Below, piece after piece: positions 1-10,801 of a stretch of DNA of 64,000 bases. Position numbers and translations under genes: made by a program. Location: contig NW_019028983.1 of assembly GCF_002105155.1 (NCBI RefSeq), forward strand, positions 310,001 to 374,000, given 5' to 3'. This stretch comes from Lobosporangium transversale (Eukaryota; Mortierellomycota; Mortierellomycetes; Mortierellales; Mortierellaceae). The notes beneath the pieces were generated by a model. The model did no database searches. It was given only the letters and a program-made list of their open reading frames with translations, and was not told the origin of the DNA. Position 1 is the stretch's first letter. Each line of letters starts with the position of its first letter.

Positions 1-60
1 TCAATCACTGACAGTCACACAAAGAGCACACGGACCAACTGCAGTCCCTCTCACAGGCGA

Positions 61-1671
61 ATGTCCATTAGTAACCTCCTTGACGACTTTGAGCCACACT
101 CGCACTCGTACTCACACTCACAACGCGACATCAACTCTGACCCAAAATCTGAGGATATTCCCCGCCCACGTCACAAGCCAATGCTGCCTCGTCCATGTTC
201 ACCTTCAAATATCCCTAATCAGGTCACACATAAGCGCAAATGGTCACGCCTCAGTACTCATCCTGCGGACGAATCCCGCAATCTAAAGACCCCTCGCGTG
301 ATCCCTACCTCTATCGATAGACCATTCAACATGTCCACAGTGGTTGAGGGACTCTTGGAGGCTGCACCCCATAGCCAACCAAGCACCTCAATGGAGGATG
401 TAAAAACCAGCAACAATAATGGCCCTATGGATCGTCTATCCACAATCACCACCGTTTCCCCTTCCTCCACCACTACTAGTACTACCACAACCATTAGCTG
501 CTATCATGCTTCAGTCGCTCAAAAATCTTATGGATCTGAGAAGCGCTTCTTGTGTCCACCCCCTATTGTCCACATTGAGGGTCAGCTGGATGATTCTATC
601 CTAGGGTTGACAAGCAAACCCCAGGTGGCCATGTCTGTCATTTGTGAATCCGGTGACAACACACTTGGACAACGCTCAACATTGGAGGATGATCAATCCA
701 GTACTTTCCGCTATCTATACGTCAGCGGCACCGCCAAGGCCAAAGCATTTCAATTGAAGCTTCAGGTCTATGGACGGACATGCTTGCCCAATGGATTTGT
801 CTCTGGTGATTCCTCTCAGTCTTCTTCAATGACCGAGAACAATGGCACTGTTACATCTCAATCAGAATTAGACCTCCCTGAGCCTATTGCAGAGTTTCAA
901 TCTCAACCCATTGCCATCATTTCCAAGCCTTCAAAGAAGACTGCAAAGGCTCGTAACGTCTCGTCCTGTATCCTTGCTGGTTCCTTGGTCTCACTCTTCA
1001 ACCGTATCAACTCACAAACAGTCCGTACAAAGTACATGTCTGTCCATGATAGAGGGCTCTGCGCAAAGAGCTCGACCTGGTCTGCATTCACCATCTCTAT
1101 TGTCAACAATGGTCCAACTTCGCCTGCCTCTGCCCGTAATGGACCACCAAAGCCACATCAGCGTCAACCTACAGAACAAGGTGCATCCCCCATCACTTAT
1201 GGCGCTGAAATCATCTTGACAGAGTCTGTTACGGGTCTTCAGTCCGACCGCCTCATCGTCTGTAAAGTCGAAAACGGTCGGATCTTGCAGGGTGCTATCG
1301 GACCCATTTGTCAGATGCAAAAGGTGGCGCTCATGTCGATGGAGCGCACCAAGGACGGCATGCCTATGTATCTTGGTGCAGTGGGTGATGATCATCCGAC
1401 CGGGCGTTTCATGGATCACTCGACCTCCACCAGAACTGTATTGCGTTATCAAGCCTCCACCATGACTGAGCATTCTAAGCCCGGTGGTGATGATTTCTTG
1501 TGCTGGACCATCGTTGGTATTTGTAAGTTCACCCTTTCAATATTTGGCTTGTTTAAAAAAAAAAAAAAAAAGTTAAGTTTTGAAGTTCCGTAATTAATCT
1601 TTTTTTTTTTTTTTTGCTTTCTTTTTTCTGCACACTTAGCCAAATTCGAATATGCTGTGGATCTTCATTGA
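61..1671 (+). CDS. CSL-family (CBF1/RBPJ/Su(H)/LAG-1) DNA-binding transcription factor, short form
   Basis: Two exons, 61-1522 and 1640-1671 (donor GTAAGT, acceptor CTTAG), giving 497 residues. The N-terminal ~145 residues are low complexity (His/Ser/Thr). A Rel-like N domain follows, with the family signature KSYGSEKRFLCPPP near residue 156 and ISKPSKKTAKARN near 290. A beta-trefoil domain follows (SLFNRINSQTVRTKYM, then WSAFTI, ITYGAEIIL and LIVCKV). The reading stops shortly after CWTIVGISKFEY, where family members normally continue into a C-terminal Rel-like (RHR-C) domain; that domain is not seen. Fungal CSL proteins bind GTGGGAA-type sites without Notch. The frame is open from 61 back to the window edge, so the true start may lie further left. 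The family call is strong; the start and the short C-terminus need transcript evidence. Confidence 0.85.
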
Positions 1672-2432
1672 CGACACATCTGAAGAACAAAAAAAAAAAA
1701 AAAAAAAAAAAAAAGCTGTGAAGGAATGCAACTCTATTAACCGAGCTTTTCTTTGGAGAAGCAATACGATAATCTATACCCATACAATGTTTTTTTTTTT
1801 CTTCCTTTTTTTCTTTTCTCTTTTTCATTGTTTTCTTGAAGACTTCAGAACATCTTTGATTTTCTTTTTTTAATATTATAATTGTTTCGTTTTTCCTCTG
1901 TTTCATTTATAGCTTTTCCTGTAGTATCATCTGTATTATCAGTGCAAAAAAAACCCCCTCGTTTTATTAGTAGTTTTCTTATGAGATGATCGAGTCTACC
2001 CAAGCATTTTCAACTAATAATATAATATACATTTATAATTAATGTCATGTTGTTGTTAATCTTTTATAAAAGTTGAATCCAATATATGCATGAATGACCA
2101 CATGTTTATAATCCGTGGGGGGAATACCCCTTAACTCTACCGAATGATTTTTTTTTTTTTTTTTTGTTTATTTACTTTCCGGACGCGTCGCGCCCAACAC
2201 GTCCTCCCATCCTCCTCTTCCTTGTCTGACGCCACCAAAATAATAATAATAACATTCTCCTTCTTTTTGCCATCATTCTTTTTTTATCGACTCACTCCAC
2301 ATTAAAGCCGATCCCTATTTTGTTTTTTTACTACTACCTTTTTTTTTTTTTTTTTTTTTTTTTTCTGTACATTTTTCTTCCTCCTCCCCCCATTTCAACT
2401 TTTGTTTTCGTCGAGGACCATTAAATAAGAAA
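1672..2432. other. Intergenic: 3' region of CSL gene and promoter of cohesin gene
   Basis: No supportable gene. It holds long A and T runs (around 1690, 2150 and 2340) and a pyrimidine-rich stretch just before the ATG at 2433. Confidence 0.6.
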
Positions 2433-4551
2433 ATGACTAAGCCTAAAACCGTGCCTGTAAGTTCAATGGAAGGCAAGCCATAACAATCAGACTCTCACAC
2501 AAATGCATTAAAAGAAAAAGAAAAAAGAAATAATAAAAAAAAGTGACCAATAACAATGACCTAACACTCATCCTATATCCTAAAACCATATTCATTATAC
2601 TATCTGTATATTTTTGGTAACACCTACTCTCTCTAATATCAAAGGATTCTGGCGTACGACGATCGTCCCGACTCAAGACACAGCCTGTAGAGCCCAAAGG
2701 TTAGAGGGCTCTCTATGAGTTATTCGCTCACATTGTCATCGTATTCTGTAACATATATTGTTAGTAATTACAACAGAGACTAATGACTATTATTATTATT
2801 TTACACCCTCCATGATGTAGCATCCAACACCAAGGTGCCTGTATCGAAACCACCCCCCAAATCTAAAGGATCCAAGTCTAAAAAGACCGTAGTGGATTCT
2901 GATGATGATGAGGAAGAAGACGATCGTGGGAAAGAAGACGATCATGAGAAAGAAGATGATCAGGAGGAAGATGATGATCAGGAGGAAGATGATGATCAGG
3001 AGGAAGAAGATGATCAGGAGGAAGAAGACGAGCAGGAGGAATATAGACAGGAGAAAAGGGAGATTAAAGGATCTCGGAGTACTCGTAGAACTCGCTTCAC
3101 ACCAAAGCAACCATCCACAATTTCGAAACCGTCTCCCAAATCTAAAGGATCCACGTCTAAAAAGGACGAAGTGGATTCTGATGATTATGAAGAAGAAGAC
3201 GATCAGGAGGAAGAAGACGATCAGGATGAATATAAACCGGAGAAAAAGAAGACCAGAGAGCCTCGAGGGGCCCGTAGAGCTCGATCCACACCGAAGAAGC
3301 CATCCAGAACTATAACAGCAGACGATGACAACAGTCAGGAACAGTCAGAGCTATATCGTGAGTAGATTTCTTTTCTTTTCTTTTTTTATTTTTATTTTTA
3401 TTTTTTTTTTTGCAAGCTTACTTACTATACTTAATGAGTAATTTAAAAGTGTAGCTGCAAGGACTTGCACATCTCTGCAAATATGATGTTGCTAATCTAT
3501 ATCCTTTCTGATATGTATGATTATGAAACAGGTGCCGTGTTGGATTCACAAGTGGCTTTAGATACAGTGGTAGCAGACTGGATTAAGCTTTACAAAGAGT
3601 CGCCGGAGGAGGCCATGCTGAATTTGACCAACTTTTTGCTCCGGTGTTGCGGATGTAAATATTTGATCCCTGCAGATGACTTTGCGGACGAGGACAAGAT
3701 GGTAGAAACTCTGGAAGATATTTTGATCCAATACAAAGAGGTATGGAAAGAAATATTAATGACAATCACGATGATAATGATGATGATGATAATAATGTTT
3801 ATTTATTTTTCTTGGTTATTATCAACGACCTGTGGAGACTTTTTTTTTTAACTCGTGATGCTGGTACCTTGGCTTTTTTTTTTTTTTTTTTTTTTTTTTA
3901 CGATGACTGGTATATTAGAATACATCCAACTTTGATTACCCAATCGTTTCTAAGGCAAAGGCATTTAAAAAGTTCAAGAAGAATCTTCTGGAGTTCTACA
4001 CACGACTTATTCAAAAGGCACAGAACAATATCTTGTTTGATGATGTCTTTATGAGTACTCTACTCGATTGGACAATTTCACTTTCGAGGTAAGGAGTGCA
4101 TAAGGAGGACCTGCTAGAGTCAGGGACACATAAAGGATAGCGAAAGGATAGTGGAAGAAAAGCCAAGCACAATGCTTATATATACACATATAATCTTTAA
4201 AAAAAAAAAAAAAAAAAAAAAAATAGTTCGACCTTCCGACCTTTCCGTCATACCGCCACCACAGTTGCTCTCAATATTGTGTCATCCCTTGCTGAGATTG
4301 CAACTGAGCTTCAGGAGGAACTGAACATTACTAACCGTCAATTAGCAACAAGTCAGAAGCAAAAGGCAGCACAGGTAAAGACAAAACAACTAGGCAAGAA
4401 GATTTCTGAGACGCAAGCTCGAAAAGCTGATGTCTTGAAATGGATCGAGCAAGTTTTTGAGAGGTAAAGTCTTTTTTCTTTTTCGAATCCCTTTTAGTCA
4501 TTGGAATTTTATTTAACATCATATTACCTCTATGTATGTATGTATGTATGT

Positions 4552-4583
<32 letters not shown>

Positions 4584-7500
4584 AGTGTTTATGTTTTAAG
4601 GTGTCGGGATGTGGATCCCTTAGTGCGCTCAGATTGCGTTCATGGACTGGGACAATGGATGGTAGCCAACCCGGATCACTTTGTTGCATCTTCTTATCTG
4701 CGCTACTTGAGTTGGGCGCTTTCAGACAAGACAGCAGCAGTCCGATTGGAGGCTCTGAAGGTTTTAACGAGGTTGTTTGAAATGGAAAATCAGCCCCATC
4801 CACTGCGACAGTTTACCACCCGATCCACAGCTCGCTTCATTGAGATGGCTATTGGAGAATCTGACACCAGCGCTCGCTTGGGGGCAATTCGCGTACTGAC
4901 ATTGGTTCATAAGCATGGTCAGCTGGACGAGGAAGAACAGTTCCAACTGAGCGGATTGATTTTTGGCGCAAACCAAAAGGTCCGAAAGTCACTCGCCAAG
5001 TTTGTGAAGGCACGCGTTTGGGAGGATGAAGTGGAAACAAGGATGGCATCATGTCAATTGCTGGCTTCATCCTCACAAGGAGACGGCGATGCAGATGCAG
5101 TAGTGATCAAGAAGGACAAAGTGGAGCTCAAATCCTTGGTGAGCTTCTTGATCAAGGTCGGTAAAGCGCAAGACGAACAGAATGGTCATTCTGGTCAAAG
5201 TGATGATCATCAGCAGCCAAGTGGAGCTGGAACACGCCTATTTGACGAAACCAAAGTCGGAAGAATTGCCTTGGCTGTCGAGGCTCTTTGGTCTGAAATT
5301 GATGTCCTCAAGGTATGTATCCAATTTGGCTTTTTTTTTTTATTTTTATTTTTTTATTTTATTTATTTATTTATTTTCCTTCATCAGTTTGCTCATGCCC
5401 TTTTTTCTATCTGTCTGTATTAGAATTGGAAATCCATTGCAGAATACCTTATTGAAGACCATACAAAGTCATCAACTACCTTATCACAACGCTCTGGAAA
5501 GGGCAAGCCTACATCACTGGAGGATATCTATCACCTGGACGAGGAAGAAGAAAATACTTTGCTGGAAATCTTTATTGCGAGCCTGCAATTGATACTCCAA
5601 CCTCCTGCTGTGCCTGGATTCTTAAAGAACAAGGCCAAGATTAAAGAACAACAAGAGGATTTAGCTAGCGAGGTCGGTCGCTATTGTATTGAAATCTTAC
5701 CAAAGCTGTTCTTGAAGTACAGCGTGGATCCCGGTCGTATCAGATTTGTTTTGGTCATTCCTCAATTAATTCCTCTGAACGTTTATGTGGACATGCGCTT
5801 GCTTACGGTTAGTATTAAATCTTTTTTTTTTTTTTTTGCATTCAATCCCCTTCTCCTTTAATACACACACACCTTCATGCCTATGAAAAGGAGAAAGGCT
5901 TTAAGAAATGGTGTTATGTCCTCTTATACTTTATTATTATTATTATTGTTATTTTTCTATTCTACTCATCACATAGGATTACGAAGAATTAGTAGATGAT
6001 GTCATCAAGGCTTTCAAGAAGCACAGTGACCCATCAGTACTAAGTACAGCAGCAGTGACACTTCGTACCATGCAAGGGTATGAAATTTTGCGTACATCAC
6101 ACGAAGCCAGGATTGATGCATTGGGAGCATCGATCGTCAACACGTTTTTGACCCTTGTTTCTCAGGTACGTGTAAAATCAAGAAGATGATGTGAGGTAGC
6201 TTGAGCCCTTTTTCAGTTTCATAATGTGAAATTAATCTTATAAAAACGCTATCTATCAAACCCGGTTATGTATATATCTAGGGAGAGAATGTTGATATTA
6301 CCGATAGAGCAATGTTAGAGGAGCTCACGCTATGCCTTCGGAGACTGGAGCATTTGATCAAGTGCACGGATGTGACGGTCAGAAGAGCACGCTCCACTGA
6401 TCAGGATCCATTTGGAGCGCTCTTGAAAGTCATTGAGAGATATAAAACCGCTCATGATCAAGATGCCGAGGTTCGTAGCCTAAATATATCCCTCTTTGTT
6501 AGAATATCATTACTATTTTTCTTTTCTTTGTTTTTACTAATATGGACACCTTGATTTTTTTCTTTTTTTTTTTTGTTGTTGTTGTTGTTATTGCGAATAG
6601 GTATTAGTCTCGGCACTTTCAATTGCTTTTCTTTGGATCTCGTGGGTATGCAGAGCTAATGCTATCAAGCGTGGTCAGAATGCTGATTGGTCAGAAGAGG
6701 ATACTCAGGATATGCTACACAAACAGGACACACTTGTTCGACTCGTTTCGGACCTTGCTATCAAAGAAAATCAGACCCAGACTATTGATGCTCGAGTACG
6801 TCGTAGAGCGTTCCAGGTCCTTGGAGACATCTATTGGCTCTTTGGGGGTGACATGTTCCACTCATCTAAGGGTGCTAACCGTCACCTTCTATACATGTCT
6901 TGCCCTGAAGCCACGCAAGCTGAATGTGAAAACTTTTTGAGAACAGAGCTGGACCTTTGGGATGAAAAAGTAAGACAGAAAGCCACAGCTTTGCAACAAG
7001 CCAGAACACCCAGAACAACGGATGGCGCTGTGAAAGGAGGAGCAGCAACAGCAGCAGAAGGAGGAGAAGAGGAAGAAGACGGCCAAGAAGCTCAGGATAT
7101 TGCAGAACTTGTTGAAGAAGAAAAATTGGCAGCGGCTCAGATTGAGCAAGAGGACAAGTATGAGATGTTTGGAACTGTCTTTTCGTTCATGCGTCAGATC
7201 ATGCTTAAGGACTTTAGTATGGGTCATGCTATCCCCATTCTTGCCTGGTATGGGCGCTTTGGGACTGAATATGACGAGGGTGTGAAGCGAGTTGTGGCTA
7301 GCATCAAAGGTCAGATATTTGAAGGACTTTCGAAGCAGGCACGAGAAGAAAAGGCTCAGTCATTCATGACTGTATGTCTTGAATCACTCAAAGAGGTAAG
7401 CAAATGGCGAGAAAAAAAAAAAAAAAAAAAAAAAAAGTATTTGAATGTCAAGTGTTTTTTCTTTTTCTTTTTACTAACGTCATCGATACTTTTATCCCTT

Positions 7501-8281
7501 CTGATAGTCGTTTGAACTTTATCTAAATAATCGTGTTCGCTCCACTAGCCAATCATTGCAGCTAGCGAAAGCCCTATCAACAGCGATCAAGCCTCCAGGA
7601 TTTATGCAATCGTCAAGAACTGGGATTGAGTCTCGATTGGTGTGGGATTTGCATAAACGTGGTATTGTGTATGCATTAGAGAAGATTGAAAGATTTTCTT
7701 CTAGTGCCACTAATGGAGCGGATGGGGCCAAGAAAAGCATTTCAAAGATGGTTCAGTTTTTTGATGTCTTGAGCCATATGCCGTTCGGGCCACATACTGC
7801 TTTGAATGAGACTACATCGATTTATGATCTAATCAAGTCGGAATGTGAGCGCAGAGAGCTAAATGTGACGGAGGAGGAGGGGGAGGATCTTTGGGAGCCC
7901 CTTCATTCGTACCAATTAAAGATTGAGAAAATGATGCAACGTGCTGCGGCAGAGCAGGCTACTGCGGCAAGGAAAGCTGAAAACACAGCTCGCCAGCAAC
8001 ATGACGAACAACAAGAACAAGAACACCAGCCACAGCCGGATGTAGAGATGGACAATGCTGCTGAGGAGAGAGAGAGCATAGAACAGCAGCAACCGGAAAA
8101 AATGAGTGGTAAGAAACGGCTTGCAGAAGATGAGGACATTGATCTTCATGATGAAGACGAACTGGACCGTGAGAACGGAACTCATGGTCGTCCGAGTCAT
8201 GTTGGAAGCCCGAGCGGGGGGGACGATAGTGATCATGAAAGTCATGCGACCAAAGAGACAAAACGTATCCGAGTCATTTAA
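2433..8281 (+). CDS. Cohesin subunit Scc3/STAG (Psc3-like)
   Basis: Twelve exons keep one frame for 1429 residues: 2433-2456, 2645-2699, 2821-3357, 3532-3740, 3919-4088, 4227-4463, 4586-5312, 5424-5807, 5977-6165, 6282-6470, 6601-7395 and 7508-8281. Scc3/STAG binds the kleisin Rad21 and DNA, and is needed for cohesin loading and sister-chromatid cohesion in the nucleus. Family landmarks are the STAG domain (WIKLYKESPEEAMLNLTNF, FRHTATTVALNIV) and the following HEAT-like region (RCRDVDPLVRSDCVHGLGQW, YLSWALSDKTAAVRLEALK). The N-terminal ~190 residues are a tandemly duplicated Lys/Asp/Glu-rich tail. The C-terminus is Gln/Glu-rich and ends with basic KRIRVI. The length is typical for a fungal Scc3 with extended tails. 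Exon 2 uses the less usual donor GTTAGA. Several introns carry 20+ base T or A runs next to the acceptor. Confidence 0.93.
4532..4557. repeat. TATG/ATGT microsatellite in an intron of the cohesin gene
   Basis: Six tandem TATG units directly before a 26-base T run that forms the polypyrimidine tract of the intron. Confidence 0.9.
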
Positions 8282-8704
8282 GAAACCCATCGTTGTTAGT
8301 CTAAAACAATATGTTGCATTATCCTTCATTCCATGAATAATAATAACAAAAAAAAAAACTCTGGATGATTTATGTAAAGTTGTTTTTTATTTATTTATTT
8401 CTTAAATCGAGTACCCAAGCTAAGCATTTCAAGTTTGCCAAAACCCATCCTCCTTCTCATTTATAAAAAAAGAAAAAGGTGTAAAATAATCGAAAAGCGA
8501 TCGAATCATTGACGGCATGATTAAAAGCTTTGAAAGAGATGTAGGGACAATTGGAAGAGCTCAATTTTAGGAAGAGCCATTAGGGAGTTTTTTGTCTGGT
8601 ATAGATTGTCCATGAACACTCTTGACTTTTTTTTTTTTTTTTTTTTTTTGAGAAAGGATGGTTGATGAGTTTTGGCTATGGGAACTCAAGTGAAGGGGAT
8701 TTTT
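8282..8704. other. Convergent 3' spacer between cohesin gene and eS27
   Basis: About 420 bases between two convergent stops. It contains AATAAT/AATAAA-like and poly-T stretches consistent with 3' ends on both strands; nothing else is visible. Confidence 0.5.
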
Positions 8705-8959
8705 TTAAGCTGCCTTTTTCCTGAAGGAGACACCTTCAGAAAGACGGGCACGACCACCAGTAGGTTGAGCAAGGACCGTGCTACATTTTGGGCAGGAGAC
8801 GACTGTGGCAGCATGAGAGAATAGAGGGGTAATGGTCTGGCAGGCAGAGCACTTGACATCCATGTAGAATGAATCTGGGCTTTGTACGACACGCTTGAGC
8901 TTGTGAGTCTGAGCCTCTCTGAGAGGAGTGGGGTTGAGCAGATCGTAGGCAAGAGTCAT
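8705..8959 (-). CDS. RPS27: 40S ribosomal protein eS27 (RPS27)
   Basis: A single uninterrupted 84-residue frame on the minus strand, the normal length for the family. It starts [12 protein letters not shown], matching the conserved eS27 N-terminus. It carries the four-cysteine zinc finger C37-x2-C40-x15-C56-x2-C59, followed by [12 protein letters not shown] near the end. eS27 is a structural zinc-binding protein of the small ribosomal subunit. Upstream on its own strand (about 8960-9060) there is a long pyrimidine run followed by more low-complexity sequence, as often found before ribosomal protein genes. It is convergent with the cohesin gene and is followed upstream by a 12-kb gene-poor stretch. 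Confidence 0.95.
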   Translation of the reverse strand: MTLAYDLLNPTPLREAQTHKLKRVVQSPDSFYMDVKCSACQTITPLFSHAATVVSCPKCSTVLAQPTGGRARLSEGVSFRKKAA

Positions 8960-9720
8960 TGTTGTTGTTTTTGTATTTGTGTGTGTATGTGTATGTGAGA
9001 GAGAGAGGGAGAGAGAAAGCTGTGAGCTGTGGAGAAAGTAAAAAAAAAAAAAAAAAAAAAAAGAAAGGAAAGGAAAGGGAAGATAGCCTTCCTTTTATAC
9101 ATTTTTTTTTAAGTGTCACAGAAAAAGAAAAAAAAAAAATAGTGGCTGTGTGGTTATAGAACACTTGTTCATTCAAGCGAGCTTTTTTTTTTTTTTTTTC
9201 TGCTCTATCATTAAAAAAAAGGGCATTATTTTTTTTTACCTTTTGTGATTAAATTGACTATTTCGGAGAGAAGCACAGACATTTCTTCCATACATGGACA
9301 TTGATAGACTAGACCAATGATCCCATAAAATTTTTTTATTGTTTTAAAACTCCGCCTTCTCCACAAAACCTCCGGCTTGGCAACCTTTCTTTTTCATTCA
9401 TAGTGTGATGTTAGGTGAGACCGCTACAACACTGTAATTATATACTGGGTAAGTCAACTTATTATGTTTTATTTTTCTTTAATTGATATGAAGGACCACT
9501 ACAGAATGAACGTAGTATCTGCAATGATCTATCAGCCAATGGGAGCAATCATATTCATTCCTTAACAAAGCCCTAGCTCACAACCATCCAGATTTTTTCC
9601 ATTAGTTCGTCTAGGCTATTGTTGGCAGAGTCTACATCACTGAGTCTGTAAGTAGCTAGGACTCATAGAGCCAGCTTACAGGAACTTCCAATGCTCTTAC
9701 TTGCTTTTCGCCTCTGCTAG

Positions 9721-9915
9721 GATGATGACGGAAGCCCAGTTGAAAGAGCGCTTTTGTGTCTTTGGGCTGAGATAGTGGCAGACAACGATGGTAACGTTCT
9801 TAGAAAGATGGATTGCAGTGGACTCAAGTTCAATTACACTCTGCAAAGGCGACAAAAGACTTTCCAGGACTCCAAAGACAAACTACCATATATACCAGAT
9901 GTGTTGAATGTTTGA
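9721..9915 (+). pseudogene. Coding-like fragment preceded by an acceptor-like site
   Basis: Reading from 9721 gives 64 codons starting DDDGSPVERALL and ending PYIPDVLNV before a stop. It sits directly after a pyrimidine-rich stretch ending CTGCTAG, which resembles a 3' splice site. A GTAAGTAG donor-like site lies upstream at about 9646. Composition is protein-like rather than low complexity. I do not recognise the family. It may be one exon of a decayed accessory gene that also includes the fragments at 10.2 and 10.7 kb. Confidence 0.3.
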
Positions 9916-10191
9916 ATTATTCATGAATCGACATGAATGCATCCATACAGCCCTAACGCGCAGGTATTGGAAGCACAACCATCCAGTGTGAAATAGATAG
10001 TAGGAAAGACAGTTTGGTCCATGTACCAATGTCTGATGTAGAAGAATTGGAGGGCACATGGAGACAACAGAGTAAGTATTTTGTGGCTTGTGTGTCGCGT
10101 GGATATTCTTGTTGCCGTAAAACGGGCAAATTTGCCCATTTAGCATTCATCAAGTCATGGGCAGGCCAGATTCCAGTTCTCTGTGCTTCTT

Positions 10192-10321
10192 GCTGACATA
10201 GGAAGCGTAGAAAACAACCGGCTATCGGCTTCTTTTCGCCTATATGAGGCTACAATCATGGTACATAGAAACAACTCTGGTGTCCCGACCTACTCGCCAC
10301 TTTTTTTTTTTTTACGCATAG
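10192..10321 (+). pseudogene. Coding-like fragment, unrecognised
   Basis: The frame from 10192 reads ADIGSVENNRLSASFRLYEA and onward to a stop near 10320, with amphipathic protein-like composition. There is no start codon or homologue I can name. Probably part of the same decayed locus as the neighbouring fragments. Confidence 0.25.
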
Positions 10322-10669
10322 CTTGATATTACAAACGCGAAATAAAGTTACATTCACGTACTGACAAGTAGACAAAAAAATAAAAATAAAAATCAGTAGA
10401 TAACAGTAAAAAAGAGGCCGACTCTGGGTTGCTTCGCCATCTGTAGCACCGAGTTGTGCTTGCAGTCACTTTTTCCTCTATCGTCATTAATATGTTCATA
10501 TATTATCCAAAACATGACATCTGGCGCTTTAGCTGCTTGTCCCCCGTGTATGTAAGGGATGGTCAGACGGTTTCACTTCTTCAATATGGACTACTATTGG
10601 CTTTAAAACTCGTTATCTGTTCACCAGTCTGCATAAGGGAATCATAACGGAACACGAGCGACACATCTG

Positions 10670-10801
10670 CATCGTCAAAAATATGAAGAATGGCTCGTAG
10701 GTTGCGATATTACAAACCCCGATGTCCGGCTACTTCAAGAGCTAAGCATATCGATTGATCCTACAGAATTAAAGTCTCAGGGGGTTTGCCAATCGCTGTA
10801 A
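10670..10801 (+). pseudogene. Coding-like fragment ending at a donor-like GTAAGT
   Basis: Forty-three codons from 10670 (HRQKYEEWLVGCDITNPDVR near the start) run to a TAA that overlaps a perfect GTAAGT at 10798. The stop may therefore be intronic and the fragment an exon. Family unknown. Confidence 0.27.
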
